Shown in pieces: positions 17,480 through 26,444 of a stretch of DNA of 64,000 nucleotides (its first letter is position 1; every line of letters starts with the position of its first letter). The DNA is taken from the NCBI GenBank assembly GCA_964517005.1, contig CAZFAJ010000005.1:1-64000 (forward strand), written 5' to 3'. The stretch is from CAYVBJ01 sp964517005. Its GTDB lineage: Bacteria; Bacteroidota; Rhodothermia; Balneolales; Balneolaceae. The notes beneath the pieces are model-generated. The model was not told where the DNA came from, searched no databases, and saw nothing but the letters and a program-made list of their open reading frames with translations. The position numbers and the translations under genes were made by a program.

Positions 17480-18103
17480 GTGCTTATAACATTTGAGGGT
17501 ATTGACGGCTGCGGAAAATCAACACAAATAGAGCTGCTTCATGAGCTGTTCAATAAAAAAAACATTGATTGTGTTCTGTTTCGGGAGCCGGGCGGTGTCC
17601 GAATATCCGAACGTGTACGTGAACTGCTGTTAGACTCGGCAAATGAAATTGATCCCGTTACAGAGATGCTTCTCTTCTCCTCGGCTCGCTCACAGTTGGT
17701 TGCTGAGAAAATTATCCCGGCGCTGAAAAATGAAAAAGTAGTGATTCTGGACCGGTTTTATGATTCAACTACAGCCTACCAGGGATACGGAAGAAAATCG
17801 GTAGATATGGAAAAAATTCATTTATTAAATCATATCGCTTCTCATGGTATTACTCCGGATGTAACTTACTACCTTGCACTTCCATATGAAGAGGCCCGAA
17901 AAAGAAGGCAGGGAAGGGGTGAAGATCGAATGGAAGAAGCAGGCGGCGGTTTTTTTGAAAATGTCATATCCGGATTTGAAACAATGGCTGAAAAGGAATC
18001 GAGGATTATCAGGATAAGTGCCCTGCAGCAACCTTCGATGATTCACGCTGAACTGATTGAAGATCTTGTTTCCCGTTTTCCTCAATTTTCAGTTTTGGGT
18101 TAA
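17480..18103 (+). CDS. tmk: Thymidylate kinase
   Basis: Phosphorylates dTMP to dTDP for DNA synthesis. The 207-residue protein has the P-loop GIDGCGKST (7-15), the DR motif in ILDRFYDSTTAYQG and the LID region RKRRQGRGEDRME. Start codon is GTG at 17480. Its last 95 bases overlap the 3' end of the convergent MMPL exporter gene, an unusually long overlap for two real genes. It shares its pathway with thyA and folA elsewhere in the window. Confidence 0.96.
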   Translation: MLITFEGIDGCGKSTQIELLHELFNKKNIDCVLFREPGGVRISERVRELLLDSANEIDPVTEMLLFSSARSQLVAEKIIPALKNEKVVILDRFYDSTTAYQGYGRKSVDMEKIHLLNHIASHGITPDVTYYLALPYEEARKRRQGRGEDRMEEAGGGFFENVISGFETMAEKESRIIRISALQQPSMIHAELIEDLVSRFPQFSVLG

Positions 18104-20351
18104 TCCAGTAAAATAGCGATGGCAGCAACAACAGGTCAGCAATCAATGCCGAACCGATTGTAATACATACCAGCAATCCCATCATTGCAGTTGAGGTGAA
18201 TGTGCTGCTGATCAGAGTACCAAATCCTGCAACTAATATCATACTGGTGATAATGATAGCTCTTCCGGTTTTAATTGTTGTAGCTGCAAGTGAAGGCCAC
18301 ATAGCTTTGCGTTGAAAATATTCAATCCGGAAGCGAGCCAGGTAGTGAATAGAGTCATCAATGGCAATGCCGAGAGAAATGGTAAATATCACCGCTGTTG
18401 ATGGTTTAATTGCGATTCCCATGTATCCCATAACGCCACCTATGATAATGAGAGGAAGCAAATTGGGTACCAATGAAATAATAACCAGCCTGAAATTCTT
18501 AAACAGCATTGCCATAATTATTGAGATAGCACCAATAGCCAGCAGTATACTCCAGGCAAGGGAATAGACAATTTTTTCTGTTAAATCTGCGCTGAGTATG
18601 GTTGTTCCGGTAATCGTGATTTCCTGATCCGGAAATTTACCCCGAAGCCAGTTATCGACTTCGTCACGGATTTCATTAATCCTTTTTGATCCGGCGTCTT
18701 CCACCAGCGCAGTTACCCGTTGTGTACTGTAATCAAAATTTACAAACCTGTATAATTCATCTCCGCCATTTATATCAAGCAGCAGTGAATACTGAGCCAC
18801 TGCATCGTCATTACCGGGAACCATCTCATCCGACCCGGGCTGAATGGTTTGATGCACCTGGCTGATTAATGTGTGAAAACCATTTACTTTTTGAATCTCC
18901 GGAATCTGAAGAAGGAAATTTTCAAATTCCCTGAGATCTTTAATCAGGCCTGATTTTAAAACTCCATCAGCCTCTCCGCTGTTGAAAATAAATTCCATAG
19001 GAAACTGAGGGGTAAGGTTTTCGCTGAAAAAACGGCTGTCCTGCATGATCTCAGTATCTTCATCAATGTCATCAAAAATCCGCCCGTTAACTTCAAGGTT
19101 ATAGATTCCTATTCCCACCGCTGTGGTCAGAACAAGACTACCGATAACAATTATCTTGTAATAACGGCGATTCAGGACACTGATCTTCGTTAAAAGCCAC
19201 CCCAGCTTTTTGTAGAGGGAATTGCCTTTCACACTAGATACCCTGTCACTTTTAGATTTTGACAGAGCAGCCGGTAAAAAGAAAATAGTAATCAGGTATG
19301 CAATGAGAACTCCGGCAGCGGTATACAGGCCGAAACTTTTCATGGGAACCACACTGCTGCTGATCAGTGTGGCAAATCCGATAGCAGTCGTTAAGCTTGT
19401 CAGAAAGGTGGCACTCCCAAGTGTTTTCAGCATCTCAAGAATGGAGCCCCGTTTGGTTAAATTATGATCTCTTCCATCATCATATTTCGAAATCATGTGA
19501 ATTGAATCCGCAACTCCCACGCATAATAAAATGGGAGCGATGGTACTGCTCATAATTTCGAGATAGCCACCGGTCAGGTACATTGTTGCAATTGTCAGTA
19601 AGAGGGTAATCCAGACAATGATCATCGGAAAGAGCACGCCCCAGAGACTGCGATAGAGATACCAGAGCAGGGATATGATCAAAACTGAAGAGATGGCAAT
19701 GTAGACGACAATCTCTTCATTTAACATATTGACATATTGATTCCGGTAGTAGGGGATACCGGAGATGTGGAATTCGTAGTCGGCACTGAACGAATCCATT
19801 ATATCATTTACAGCAGTAATTATTTCATTTCTGTTTGAATAGGTGTTTTCGTTTTCCCGTATTTCAAGATAGATGGCAGTTGATCTCAAATCTTCACTGA
19901 TAAAAATGCCAGTTAAAAAAGGATCATCACGAAGGCTGTTTCGAAGAGATTCAAGTGAATCGGCATGCAAGCGGTTTTTTTTCAGGTATTCATTGAAAGT
20001 CAGATTGCCGTTTCTGTTTTTTATTTCGGTTGCATTCCAGAGACTTCGCACTGATCTCAGGTAGGGAACACTCTGAAGTGAATCAGTAATCACTTTCAAA
20101 TCTGTTAATACAGGTTTACTGATTAAGTTCCGGTCTGAAAAACCAATAAGTATCGTATTATCATCCCGGCCAAACTCTTTTTCCAGGAGTTCATAATTGT
20201 AGATTACCGGGTCTTCCTCCGGGTAAAATCCCTCCAGATTGAAATCCGCACGAATTTTGGAGGCGGGGTAGATTGCTGCCATGGCAAGTAATACAACTAA
20301 CAGGATTACTGTTGTTGGCCTTGATAATATGTATAAACCGAATTTTTTCAA
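18009..20351 (-). CDS. MMPL/RND superfamily exporter (HAE3-like)
   Basis: Inner-membrane RND transporter of 780 residues with two halves, each a transmembrane helix, a large periplasmic loop and a five- to six-helix bundle. Conserved RND segments include GVADSIHMISKYDDGRD in the first half and LGIAIDDSIHYLARFRIEYF in the second. HAE3/MMPL members move lipids or hopanoids out of the inner membrane. Its 3' end overlaps tmk by 95 bp. It follows a lipoprotein acetamidase gene (54-bp gap) and an outer-membrane barrel gene on the same strand, which may be its partner. Confidence 0.9.
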   Translation of the reverse strand: MKKFGLYILSRPTTVILLVVLLAMAAIYPASKIRADFNLEGFYPEEDPVIYNYELLEKEFGRDDNTILIGFSDRNLISKPVLTDLKVITDSLQSVPYLRSVRSLWNATEIKNRNGNLTFNEYLKKNRLHADSLESLRNSLRDDPFLTGIFISEDLRSTAIYLEIRENENTYSNRNEIITAVNDIMDSFSADYEFHISGIPYYRNQYVNMLNEEIVVYIAISSVLIISLLWYLYRSLWGVLFPMIIVWITLLLTIATMYLTGGYLEIMSSTIAPILLCVGVADSIHMISKYDDGRDHNLTKRGSILEMLKTLGSATFLTSLTTAIGFATLISSSVVPMKSFGLYTAAGVLIAYLITIFFLPAALSKSKSDRVSSVKGNSLYKKLGWLLTKISVLNRRYYKIIVIGSLVLTTAVGIGIYNLEVNGRIFDDIDEDTEIMQDSRFFSENLTPQFPMEFIFNSGEADGVLKSGLIKDLREFENFLLQIPEIQKVNGFHTLISQVHQTIQPGSDEMVPGNDDAVAQYSLLLDINGGDELYRFVNFDYSTQRVTALVEDAGSKRINEIRDEVDNWLRGKFPDQEITITGTTILSADLTEKIVYSLAWSILLAIGAISIIMAMLFKNFRLVIISLVPNLLPLIIIGGVMGYMGIAIKPSTAVIFTISLGIAIDDSIHYLARFRIEYFQRKAMWPSLAATTIKTGRAIIITSMILVAGFGTLISSTFTSTAMMGLLVCITIGSALIADLLLLPSLFYWINPKLKIEENGKQDLQSVQRESSKVAAGHLS

Positions 20352-20405
20352 TGTCTCTTTATTTCTTCAGGTTGATGAAACCTGATTTATCAGAGAAACA
20401 TTCAT

Positions 20406-21422
20406 TTACTGCTGCATGCCCATTACATTTTTTGGAAGATGCATGGAAACGAGCATATGGGGTACGTCAACGACTTCGGCTATTTTCAGATCACCCGCCA
20501 ATGATAGAAGTGCATAGGCATCATACCGGTCCATACCATGAACTTCTTCAAGGTAGTTGATCATGTAACGGGTTGCTTTTTTTGATGCTTCGTCAATAGT
20601 AGTTCCAAAAGCTGTCACTGCATAATAGTCGTCTGATTCATATTCCGGTTCAGGTATTGACCTGCCATTTTTGAGAACTTCAACTTCATATACAATCCGC
20701 ATCGGCGCCTCAATGGCCGTACCGCAAACTTCACCCATACCCTGTGCTGCATGGGTATCTCCAATAGAAAAAAGCGCACCCTCTACAAAAACGGGAAAAT
20801 AGACAGTGGTTCCTTCGACCATATGTGGATCATCCATATTGCCGCCATTGTAACGGGGCGGGATTGTTGAAAGGAGAGAATCGGTGGCAGGTGCAACTCC
20901 CATTACACCCGGAAAAGGATTCAGTGGAATTTGAATTCCTTCATCAAACTGTACAGTATTTGATCCTTCCGTAAATTCAAATGTCTTTAACCAGGGTTCA
21001 TCGAATTCATCAGCGAGAAAACCAAAACCGGGAATAATTGCAGTCCAGCCCCAATCACCCAGTTCTATTTTGTGCAGTGTAACTTTCAGCACATCACCGG
21101 GCTCAGCACCTTCTACATAAACCGGGCCGGTTAGAGGATGAATGGGATCAAAGTCTATATTTATCAGATCCTCAAGAGTTGATTCTGAGTGCAACTGCTG
21201 ATCGGAGGCTTCTTCTGTGTAAACCTCAACCACAGCGCCCGATTCAACACGCAGTACAGGGTCAATAGTACTGCTCCACCGGTTGTGTGTCTGGTTGGCA
21301 GACAGAGAATGATCAGGCTCGGGTGATAAATCATCCTGTGAGGAATGAGTTTGATTTGTTTGCTGACAACCAGCAGAGAAATATAATGCAAGTATTAATG
21401 CAGTAGTTAAAGTGTATCGCAT
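20406..21422 (-). CDS. Acetamidase/formamidase family lipoprotein
   Basis: Member of the acetamidase/formamidase (FmdA/AmdA) family, 338 residues, which hydrolyse short-chain amides to carboxylate and ammonia. Family motifs visible are HPLTGPVYVEGAEPGDVLKV, the metal-site region FSIGDTHAAQGMGEV and the later CGTAIEAPM. Unlike the cytoplasmic enzymes, it begins with a lipoprotein signal (lipobox FSAGC, Cys19) and an acid/serine linker, so it is predicted in the envelope. It lies between the MMPL exporter and the barrel gene. A hairpin (TCAGGTT/AACCTGA, 20367-20385) sits in the gap to the exporter gene. Confidence 0.88.
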   Translation of the reverse strand: MRYTLTTALILALYFSAGCQQTNQTHSSQDDLSPEPDHSLSANQTHNRWSSTIDPVLRVESGAVVEVYTEEASDQQLHSESTLEDLINIDFDPIHPLTGPVYVEGAEPGDVLKVTLHKIELGDWGWTAIIPGFGFLADEFDEPWLKTFEFTEGSNTVQFDEGIQIPLNPFPGVMGVAPATDSLLSTIPPRYNGGNMDDPHMVEGTTVYFPVFVEGALFSIGDTHAAQGMGEVCGTAIEAPMRIVYEVEVLKNGRSIPEPEYESDDYYAVTAFGTTIDEASKKATRYMINYLEEVHGMDRYDAYALLSLAGDLKIAEVVDVPHMLVSMHLPKNVMGMQQ

Positions 21423-21525
21423 ATCGAAAACCTTTTAGTTTATGTTAAAAATGCAGGGATGAATGGCTGCGTCGGTAACTTTGGAAAAATGAAAACACAG
21501 ATCGATCTTCTCATAAACCCCAACG

Positions 21526-21551
21526 CTGTCAGATCCAGTTGGTGCTGACAG
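21526..21551. other. CTGTCAG/CTGACAG hairpin in the intergenic region
   Basis: Seven-base inverted repeat CTGTCAG (21526-21532) and CTGACAG (21545-21551) around a 12-base loop; a competing stem CCAAC/GTTGG overlaps it. It lies in the 251-bp gap between the acetamidase and barrel genes. No T-run follows on either strand, so it is not a standard terminator. It may be a short intergenic repeat; no second full copy is evident in this window. Confidence 0.4.
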
Positions 21552-21673
21552 GTTTTGACCGACATTTCATATTTGATCTAACATTAGTCGTGGAATTCCT
21601 GAACCGATAAAATATTTTAAAAGAAAACATGATCAAAAAATAATTTGATCAATTGAAGATAAAATATTCCGGT

Positions 21674-23029
21674 TTACCAGAATGCGGTAATTCTGCCGAA
21701 AACAAAGCTGTTTTCTCTGAATTGATTGAAAGTAAAATGGCCAAAGACCGGCGGAGGAGAGGGGCCGCCAAAAAGGTTTGTGCCCAAAGAGAGCTCTACA
21801 CCATCTGTAGCTTCATAGATGCCCTGAAGCTGAACCCAGAAATCATCTGCAAATAGATTGTACCTGCCTGTGGAAAGGAGGTTCAAACGGTCTCTGAAAA
21901 CAGATTTTTGAATTAGCCCGGTTGCATAAGGAAAAATTTGCCGCTGTAAAATCCGCTCTTCGTAATTAAAAATTGTTTCGATATAACCCTGCCCGCTGAT
22001 TGTGAATCCCTTAAAATCCGTTTGTATACCGAGCATGGTGTGCAGCCATGGTTTTTCCACAAGAAGCCCATCGTCGCGGGTTTGCAGCTCCTGCAGAGCT
22101 TGTAGTAATTCAACCGGGTTTGCCAGGGGATTTTCGATAATATTACCGGAGATCGGAAGATCATTGAATAACCGTTCATGAACATAGAGAGCCTCGGATT
22201 TAACAATCCAGGAAGAGCCTGTGCGCCACTCAAATGAATATCCTGCCATAGGTGACGGGTTGTAGGTTTCCCTGAGATCTAAACTGAGGCCCTGTTGTAA
22301 ATCAGTTGCATTGAGTGAGAGGCCGTATGCCGGCGTTGGATGTGTCCAGTAATAAGCAATGAGGTCCAGGTCAAAATTTATATTGGATCGCAGGCCAAAT
22401 CGCAATGCAGCCTGTACATCATCAATAGTATTCTTTTCAATACCGGTGATAAAATTTACAGGTACTATTTGTGGCACCCGGGGAACGGGAAACCACCGCG
22501 AATCCGGTTCGGGAAGTAAATCGGGCTGAAAAGCGGGGGAGCCGATTGCCTGTAAAAAGTTACTGCCAAAGTAGCGTGTGAAGTTGACTGAAACAACACC
22601 CAGCCGGAGATCAGAGAGCTCAACTGCTAAGAATTCCCTCAGATCAACAGGGGAGAGAATATCTGTCACAAACCCTCCGTCTGATTTACCCCATGTAATA
22701 TTTTGCAAACCGATTTTCAGATCGGATTTATCAAAAAACCATTCAAGATATGCTTGTCTCAGTCTTACTTCCACATCGCTGTCTCCGTCATTATACCTGT
22801 GAATCAAATCCGTTTCCAGGTACATAGTTCCGGCGGAAACGGGCCTGTTCAGTTCAAACCTCAGGCGGTTTCTGCCCGCAAGCAGTTCATTTTCAGAAGT
22901 TGTCTGAAAAGCATTGTAATTTTTGATGAAACCGTTCAGGTTGATTTTCTCCTGGCCATAGAGTGGAATCAGCAGGCCGGAAAAAAATAAGATAGTCACC
23001 AAGAGAATGGAAAGTCGCCGGTATTTCAT
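21674..23029 (-). CDS. Outer-membrane beta-barrel protein (DUF1302-like)
   Basis: Secreted protein of 451 residues with a signal peptide (about 1-25, cleavage near LYGQ) and alternating amphipathic strands throughout (RNRLRFELNRP, AGTMYLETDLIHRY, VEVRLRQAYLEWFF). It ends with an aromatic residue (RITAFW), as outer-membrane barrels do. The GLQNITWGKSDGGFVTDILSPVDLREF region is reminiscent of DUF1302 proteins, which in other bacteria are found beside RND/MMPL exporters. Here an MMPL exporter lies two genes downstream. Family assignment is by pattern only. Confidence 0.75.
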   Translation of the reverse strand: MKYRRLSILLVTILFFSGLLIPLYGQEKINLNGFIKNYNAFQTTSENELLAGRNRLRFELNRPVSAGTMYLETDLIHRYNDGDSDVEVRLRQAYLEWFFDKSDLKIGLQNITWGKSDGGFVTDILSPVDLREFLAVELSDLRLGVVSVNFTRYFGSNFLQAIGSPAFQPDLLPEPDSRWFPVPRVPQIVPVNFITGIEKNTIDDVQAALRFGLRSNINFDLDLIAYYWTHPTPAYGLSLNATDLQQGLSLDLRETYNPSPMAGYSFEWRTGSSWIVKSEALYVHERLFNDLPISGNIIENPLANPVELLQALQELQTRDDGLLVEKPWLHTMLGIQTDFKGFTISGQGYIETIFNYEERILQRQIFPYATGLIQKSVFRDRLNLLSTGRYNLFADDFWVQLQGIYEATDGVELSLGTNLFGGPSPPPVFGHFTFNQFRENSFVFGRITAFW

Positions 23030-23275
23030 GTGTAAACGTTTTGAATAATCGATGCCTAAAGGTATAAGAATTTAGTATCGGTTTCTGTGGCCGATCAACA
23101 TTTTTATTTTTTCACTCACTTTATGATATGTACCGCAACATAAATATATTTGAAGATTTCATTGAAGCTTAACCAAAATATGCGTAAATTTAGTGCATTG
23201 TGGATTAGTTATATACAAAATTTGCAAACACTCAATTCCAAATCATAAACAGATCATTTCGAAGCTTATCAAACT

Positions 23276-23749
23276 ATGGCGCACGAAAGAATAGAAATTA
23301 ATTTACCCTTATCTAAAGTTTACGAATTGCTATGTAACCCGGTACACTTTCCCAAATTTCTTGATCGCATAGACCATGTTGAGAAAATAAATTCTCAGAC
23401 ATTTGAATATACGACCAACATTGGTGGTGAGGAGTATCAATGGACTACAAATATCATTGACAATCTTCGTAACACAAGGTTTGCCTGGATAACCATAAAT
23501 GGCAATTTGAATCAAACCGGCACAATTCGTTTTACACCGCTCAATAACGGAACCCGAACCCGTGTCGATTTTTCTTTAGACTATCGCACTTTTTACGGTG
23601 AACCGGAAGAAGAACTGGCAAACTTTATTGATGGGCTGAAAGACCAGATTGCAAAGGATTTGGAAAAGCTTAAAGAACTTGCCGAGTCTGACACATTCAA
23701 AGATGAAACTACTGAGGTTTCTGAAAAAGAGAATGAAGTAACGGTCTGA
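23276..23749 (+). CDS. SRPBCC (START-like) domain protein
   Basis: Soluble protein of 157 residues with the START-like helix-grip fold: the opening LPLSKVYELLCNPVHFPKFLDRID, the strands FEYTTNIGGEEYQWTTNI and GTIRFTPLNNGTRTRVDFSLDY, and a C-terminal amphipathic helix. Such polyketide-cyclase-like proteins bind hydrophobic ligands; the ligand is unknown. Residues after 135 are acidic and probably disordered. It is a single-gene unit closed by a strong terminator. Confidence 0.8.
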   Translation: MAHERIEINLPLSKVYELLCNPVHFPKFLDRIDHVEKINSQTFEYTTNIGGEEYQWTTNIIDNLRNTRFAWITINGNLNQTGTIRFTPLNNGTRTRVDFSLDYRTFYGEPEEELANFIDGLKDQIAKDLEKLKELAESDTFKDETTEVSEKENEVTV

Positions 23750-23776
23750 ACCGCTTTTATTTTTTTACTTTTTCAG

Positions 23777-23806
23777 ATGCGCATCGTATGGTGCGCATTT
23801 TTTTTA
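23777..23806 (+). terminator. Rho-independent terminator after the SRPBCC gene
   Basis: Stem ATGCGCA (23777-23783) with TGCGCAT (23792-23798), an 8-base loop, then eight T. It separates the SRPBCC gene from aroE. Confidence 0.88.
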
Positions 23807-23840
23807 TTTCTTGTTTTCAGCAGAGTGATGATATATTGAA

Positions 23841-24713
23841 ATGGCAGTATCGTTTAAAACATTTAAAAATCTTCCGGGCTCAGAACGAAAACACTATATG
23901 GTAATAGGTTCACCGGTCTCTCATAGCCTTTCTCCGGTAATGCACAATGCTGCCCTGAAATATTATGGTTATAAAGCTGCTTACTACGCTGTTGAACTCA
24001 AAGAAAACGAATTGGGTGAATTCATCGCCTGGATGAATAAAGACTCTTTTAGCGGCTGCAATATTACAATTCCGTACAAAAGGGCGATGATGGAGATGGT
24101 TGATCAGATTGATCCCTCAGCATCAGAAATCGGTGCGATAAATACCATCATAAAAAAAAAGGGCAGTCTGATCGGTTATAATACAGACGCCATTGGCTTT
24201 CAAAAACCATTGCAAAAATTTAGTGATATCATCGATGGAGGAAGGGCGGTAATTTTCGGAACTGGCGGAGCGTCAAATGCTGTTGTTTATGCGCTTAAGT
24301 CGATGAATTGTGCTGAAATAATTTTGATCAGCAGAAATCCTGCAATAAAACCCAAGGAAGAGATTTTCGACAGTTGCATGATTGCCGGCTATGATCAGTG
24401 GACTGCCTTTGCTGAAGAGGCCAGTCTCATCGTTAATGCAACTCCGCTGGGTATGGAGCCTGATATTGAGTCTGCGCCTGTGCGGGACGGTGAGGAGATT
24501 TATCTGAGCGGCTCTTTATGCTACGACCTGGTTTACAGGCCGGCAGTTACAAAATTTCTCAAACAGGCTGAATCAGCCGGATCGGAAACGATTGGTGGTT
24601 TAGAAATGCTTATCCACCAGGGTAGCGAGTCGTTTCGGTTATGGACCGGACAGCCATTTCCAATACATTTTGTAAAAAAACAGCTGTTAACAGGAATGAA
24701 GAAAAAAGCATGA
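23841..24713 (+). CDS. aroE: Shikimate dehydrogenase
   Basis: Reduces 3-dehydroshikimate to shikimate with NADPH in aromatic amino-acid synthesis. 290 residues. Substrate site SHSLSPVMHNAAL, catalytic Lys and neighbours in NITIPYKRAMM, NTDAIGF, the nucleotide motif GTGGASNAV and NATPLGM are all present. It overlaps the next gene by four bases (ATGA), so the two are probably translated together although they have no shared pathway. Confidence 0.96.
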   Translation: MAVSFKTFKNLPGSERKHYMVIGSPVSHSLSPVMHNAALKYYGYKAAYYAVELKENELGEFIAWMNKDSFSGCNITIPYKRAMMEMVDQIDPSASEIGAINTIIKKKGSLIGYNTDAIGFQKPLQKFSDIIDGGRAVIFGTGGASNAVVYALKSMNCAEIILISRNPAIKPKEEIFDSCMIAGYDQWTAFAEEASLIVNATPLGMEPDIESAPVRDGEEIYLSGSLCYDLVYRPAVTKFLKQAESAGSETIGGLEMLIHQGSESFRLWTGQPFPIHFVKKQLLTGMKKKA

Positions 24714-25453
24714 GAATTCTTGAACCTACGATATTTAAACCCTATAAATCTGTAACAGCCATTTTTACGGAAAAAAATGCAGAATTCATTCATTCTGATA
24801 AAAGCATTCCGGGGTTAAATTTTGGTTTGAATACAAATATCAGCAAGGAAGAGATCCAACAAAATATTGATATCCTGTGTGAAAAGACCGGATGGAACAA
24901 TATTCCATTTGCTTTGGCTGAACAGGTTCACGATACTCATGTTGAATTTGTGAGCTCCCCCGGAATCTTTCAGGAGACGGATGCTTTAATCACCAATAAA
25001 AAAAATCTCGCTCTCGGTATACAAGTGGCCGACTGTGCAGCAGTTTTGATATCTGATCCGGAAAACGGAGTGATTGGGGCTTCGCATGCCGGCTGGCGTG
25101 GTGGTGCTGCAGGGGTTGTGAAGAAAACAGTGAACCTAATGATATCAGCCGGAGCACGGCCTGATCGGATGATCGCGTATGTTTCTCCGTCTATTTCACA
25201 GGAAAATTTTGAAGTGGGGCATGAAGTCGCAGCACAATTTCCTGATGAATTTGTAGATTACACAAGTTATAGTAAACCACATCTGAATTTAAAAAGTTTT
25301 TTAAAGTATCAGCTTTTGCAGACAGGGATACCACAGGCTCAAATTGAAGTGAGTGGCTATTGCACTATTAATGATGCAGATAAATTTTATTCCTACCGCA
25401 GAGAACGAAAGAAGTCCGGCAGAATGTTGGGAATCATCAAATTGGAAAAGTAA
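24710..25453 (+). CDS. pgeF: Multicopper polyphenol oxidase family / peptidoglycan editing factor PgeF
   Basis: LACC1/YfiH family protein, 247 residues from the ATG at 24710, which overlaps the aroE stop; an in-frame ATG 23 codons earlier lies inside aroE and is unlikely. Signature segments are ALAEQVHDTHV, VADCAAVLISD, GASHAGWRGGAAGVV and the C-terminal YSYRRERKKSGRMLG, with the metal-binding His and Cys conserved. Relatives act on purine nucleosides or, in E. coli, remove mis-incorporated residues from peptidoglycan precursors. Which applies here cannot be told from sequence. Confidence 0.9.
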   Translation: MRILEPTIFKPYKSVTAIFTEKNAEFIHSDKSIPGLNFGLNTNISKEEIQQNIDILCEKTGWNNIPFALAEQVHDTHVEFVSSPGIFQETDALITNKKNLALGIQVADCAAVLISDPENGVIGASHAGWRGGAAGVVKKTVNLMISAGARPDRMIAYVSPSISQENFEVGHEVAAQFPDEFVDYTSYSKPHLNLKSFLKYQLLQTGIPQAQIEVSGYCTINDADKFYSYRRERKKSGRMLGIIKLEK

Positions 25454-25464
25454 ACAGACACTTT

Positions 25465-26361
25465 GTGCGCGTAAGTTATTCTCCCGGATATAATGCCAGT
25501 CTGCCGGATGGCCATATCTTTCCGATGGCAAAATTTAATGGATTGTACCACTATTTAACCAGCAACGGGATTATCAGAAAAGAAGATGTAATTGAACCCG
25601 GGCTTGTCGATTTTGGAAATTTGTGCTCTGTTCACACTCCCGGTTACGCGAATGCCGTATGGGAGGGCACCCTTGGAAAAAAAGAGATTCGAAGGATGGG
25701 CCTTCCCTGGAGTAAATCCCTGGCAATTCGCTCACGCCTTGCTGTTCAGGGAACCATTAATGCCGGTCTTATGGCTCTTCAGGACGGAATTTCAGGCAAT
25801 CTTGCCGGCGGGACTCATCATGCGATGCCTGATCATGGAGAAGGTTTTTGTGTCTATAATGATGTGGCCGTAGCCATAAAAGTTCTCCGGATGTCAAAAT
25901 GGGTCAACAAGGTTTTAATTATAGACTGTGATGTGCACCAGGGAAACGGGAATGCATATTTTTTTGATAAAAACAAAGATGTTTTCACGTTTTCCATGCA
26001 CGGCAAAAAAAATTATCCTTTTATAAAACCATCTTCAACGCTTGATATCGGTCTTAATGACGAAACGGGAGATAGAGAGTATCTGCAAGTTTTAATTGAC
26101 GCGCTGGACAAAATCCTGAGTGATTTTTCTCCCGATATCGTATTCTACCTTGGCGGAATCGATCCCCTGGAATCAGACCATTTCGGCCGGCTCTCGCTTA
26201 CCATGAACGGGCTTGAAGAAAGAGAGAGGGTTATTATCAATACTTTTACTCAAAAGTCGATACCACTGGTTCTGCTTTTATCCGGCGGGTACGCCCCGAC
26301 TATTCAAGAAACTGTTGAAGCCCATGCTGTTATGTACAGAGTTGCAATGAATAAAATTTGA
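25465..26361 (+). CDS. Histone deacetylase-like family hydrolase
   Basis: Zinc-dependent amidohydrolase of the arginase/deacetylase fold, 298 residues, starting at GTG 25465, 11 bp after pgeF. The HDAC hallmarks are seen in order: substrate region YSPGYNASLPDGHIFPMAK, tandem His in GGTHHAMPDHGEGFCVYND, zinc ligands in IDCDVHQGNG, the Asp in GGIDPLESDHFGRL and the catalytic Tyr loop LSGGYAP. Bacterial members deacetylate acetoin-pathway enzymes, polyamines or proteins. Its substrate here is unknown and no acetyltransferase or acetoin gene is adjacent. Confidence 0.92.
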   Translation: MRVSYSPGYNASLPDGHIFPMAKFNGLYHYLTSNGIIRKEDVIEPGLVDFGNLCSVHTPGYANAVWEGTLGKKEIRRMGLPWSKSLAIRSRLAVQGTINAGLMALQDGISGNLAGGTHHAMPDHGEGFCVYNDVAVAIKVLRMSKWVNKVLIIDCDVHQGNGNAYFFDKNKDVFTFSMHGKKNYPFIKPSSTLDIGLNDETGDREYLQVLIDALDKILSDFSPDIVFYLGGIDPLESDHFGRLSLTMNGLEERERVIINTFTQKSIPLVLLLSGGYAPTIQETVEAHAVMYRVAMNKI

Positions 26362-26444
26362 CCTTCAATTAAACCGGGATTTCTCTATTTTTCATCATAT
26401 ATACATTAATGTAGCAGAATCATATTCATTTAAAGGAAAGAATT

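Noticed and set aside
21653..21856. Plus-strand frame of 67 codons
   Set aside because: It lies mostly antisense to the C-terminal end of the outer-membrane barrel gene and has no recognisable features.
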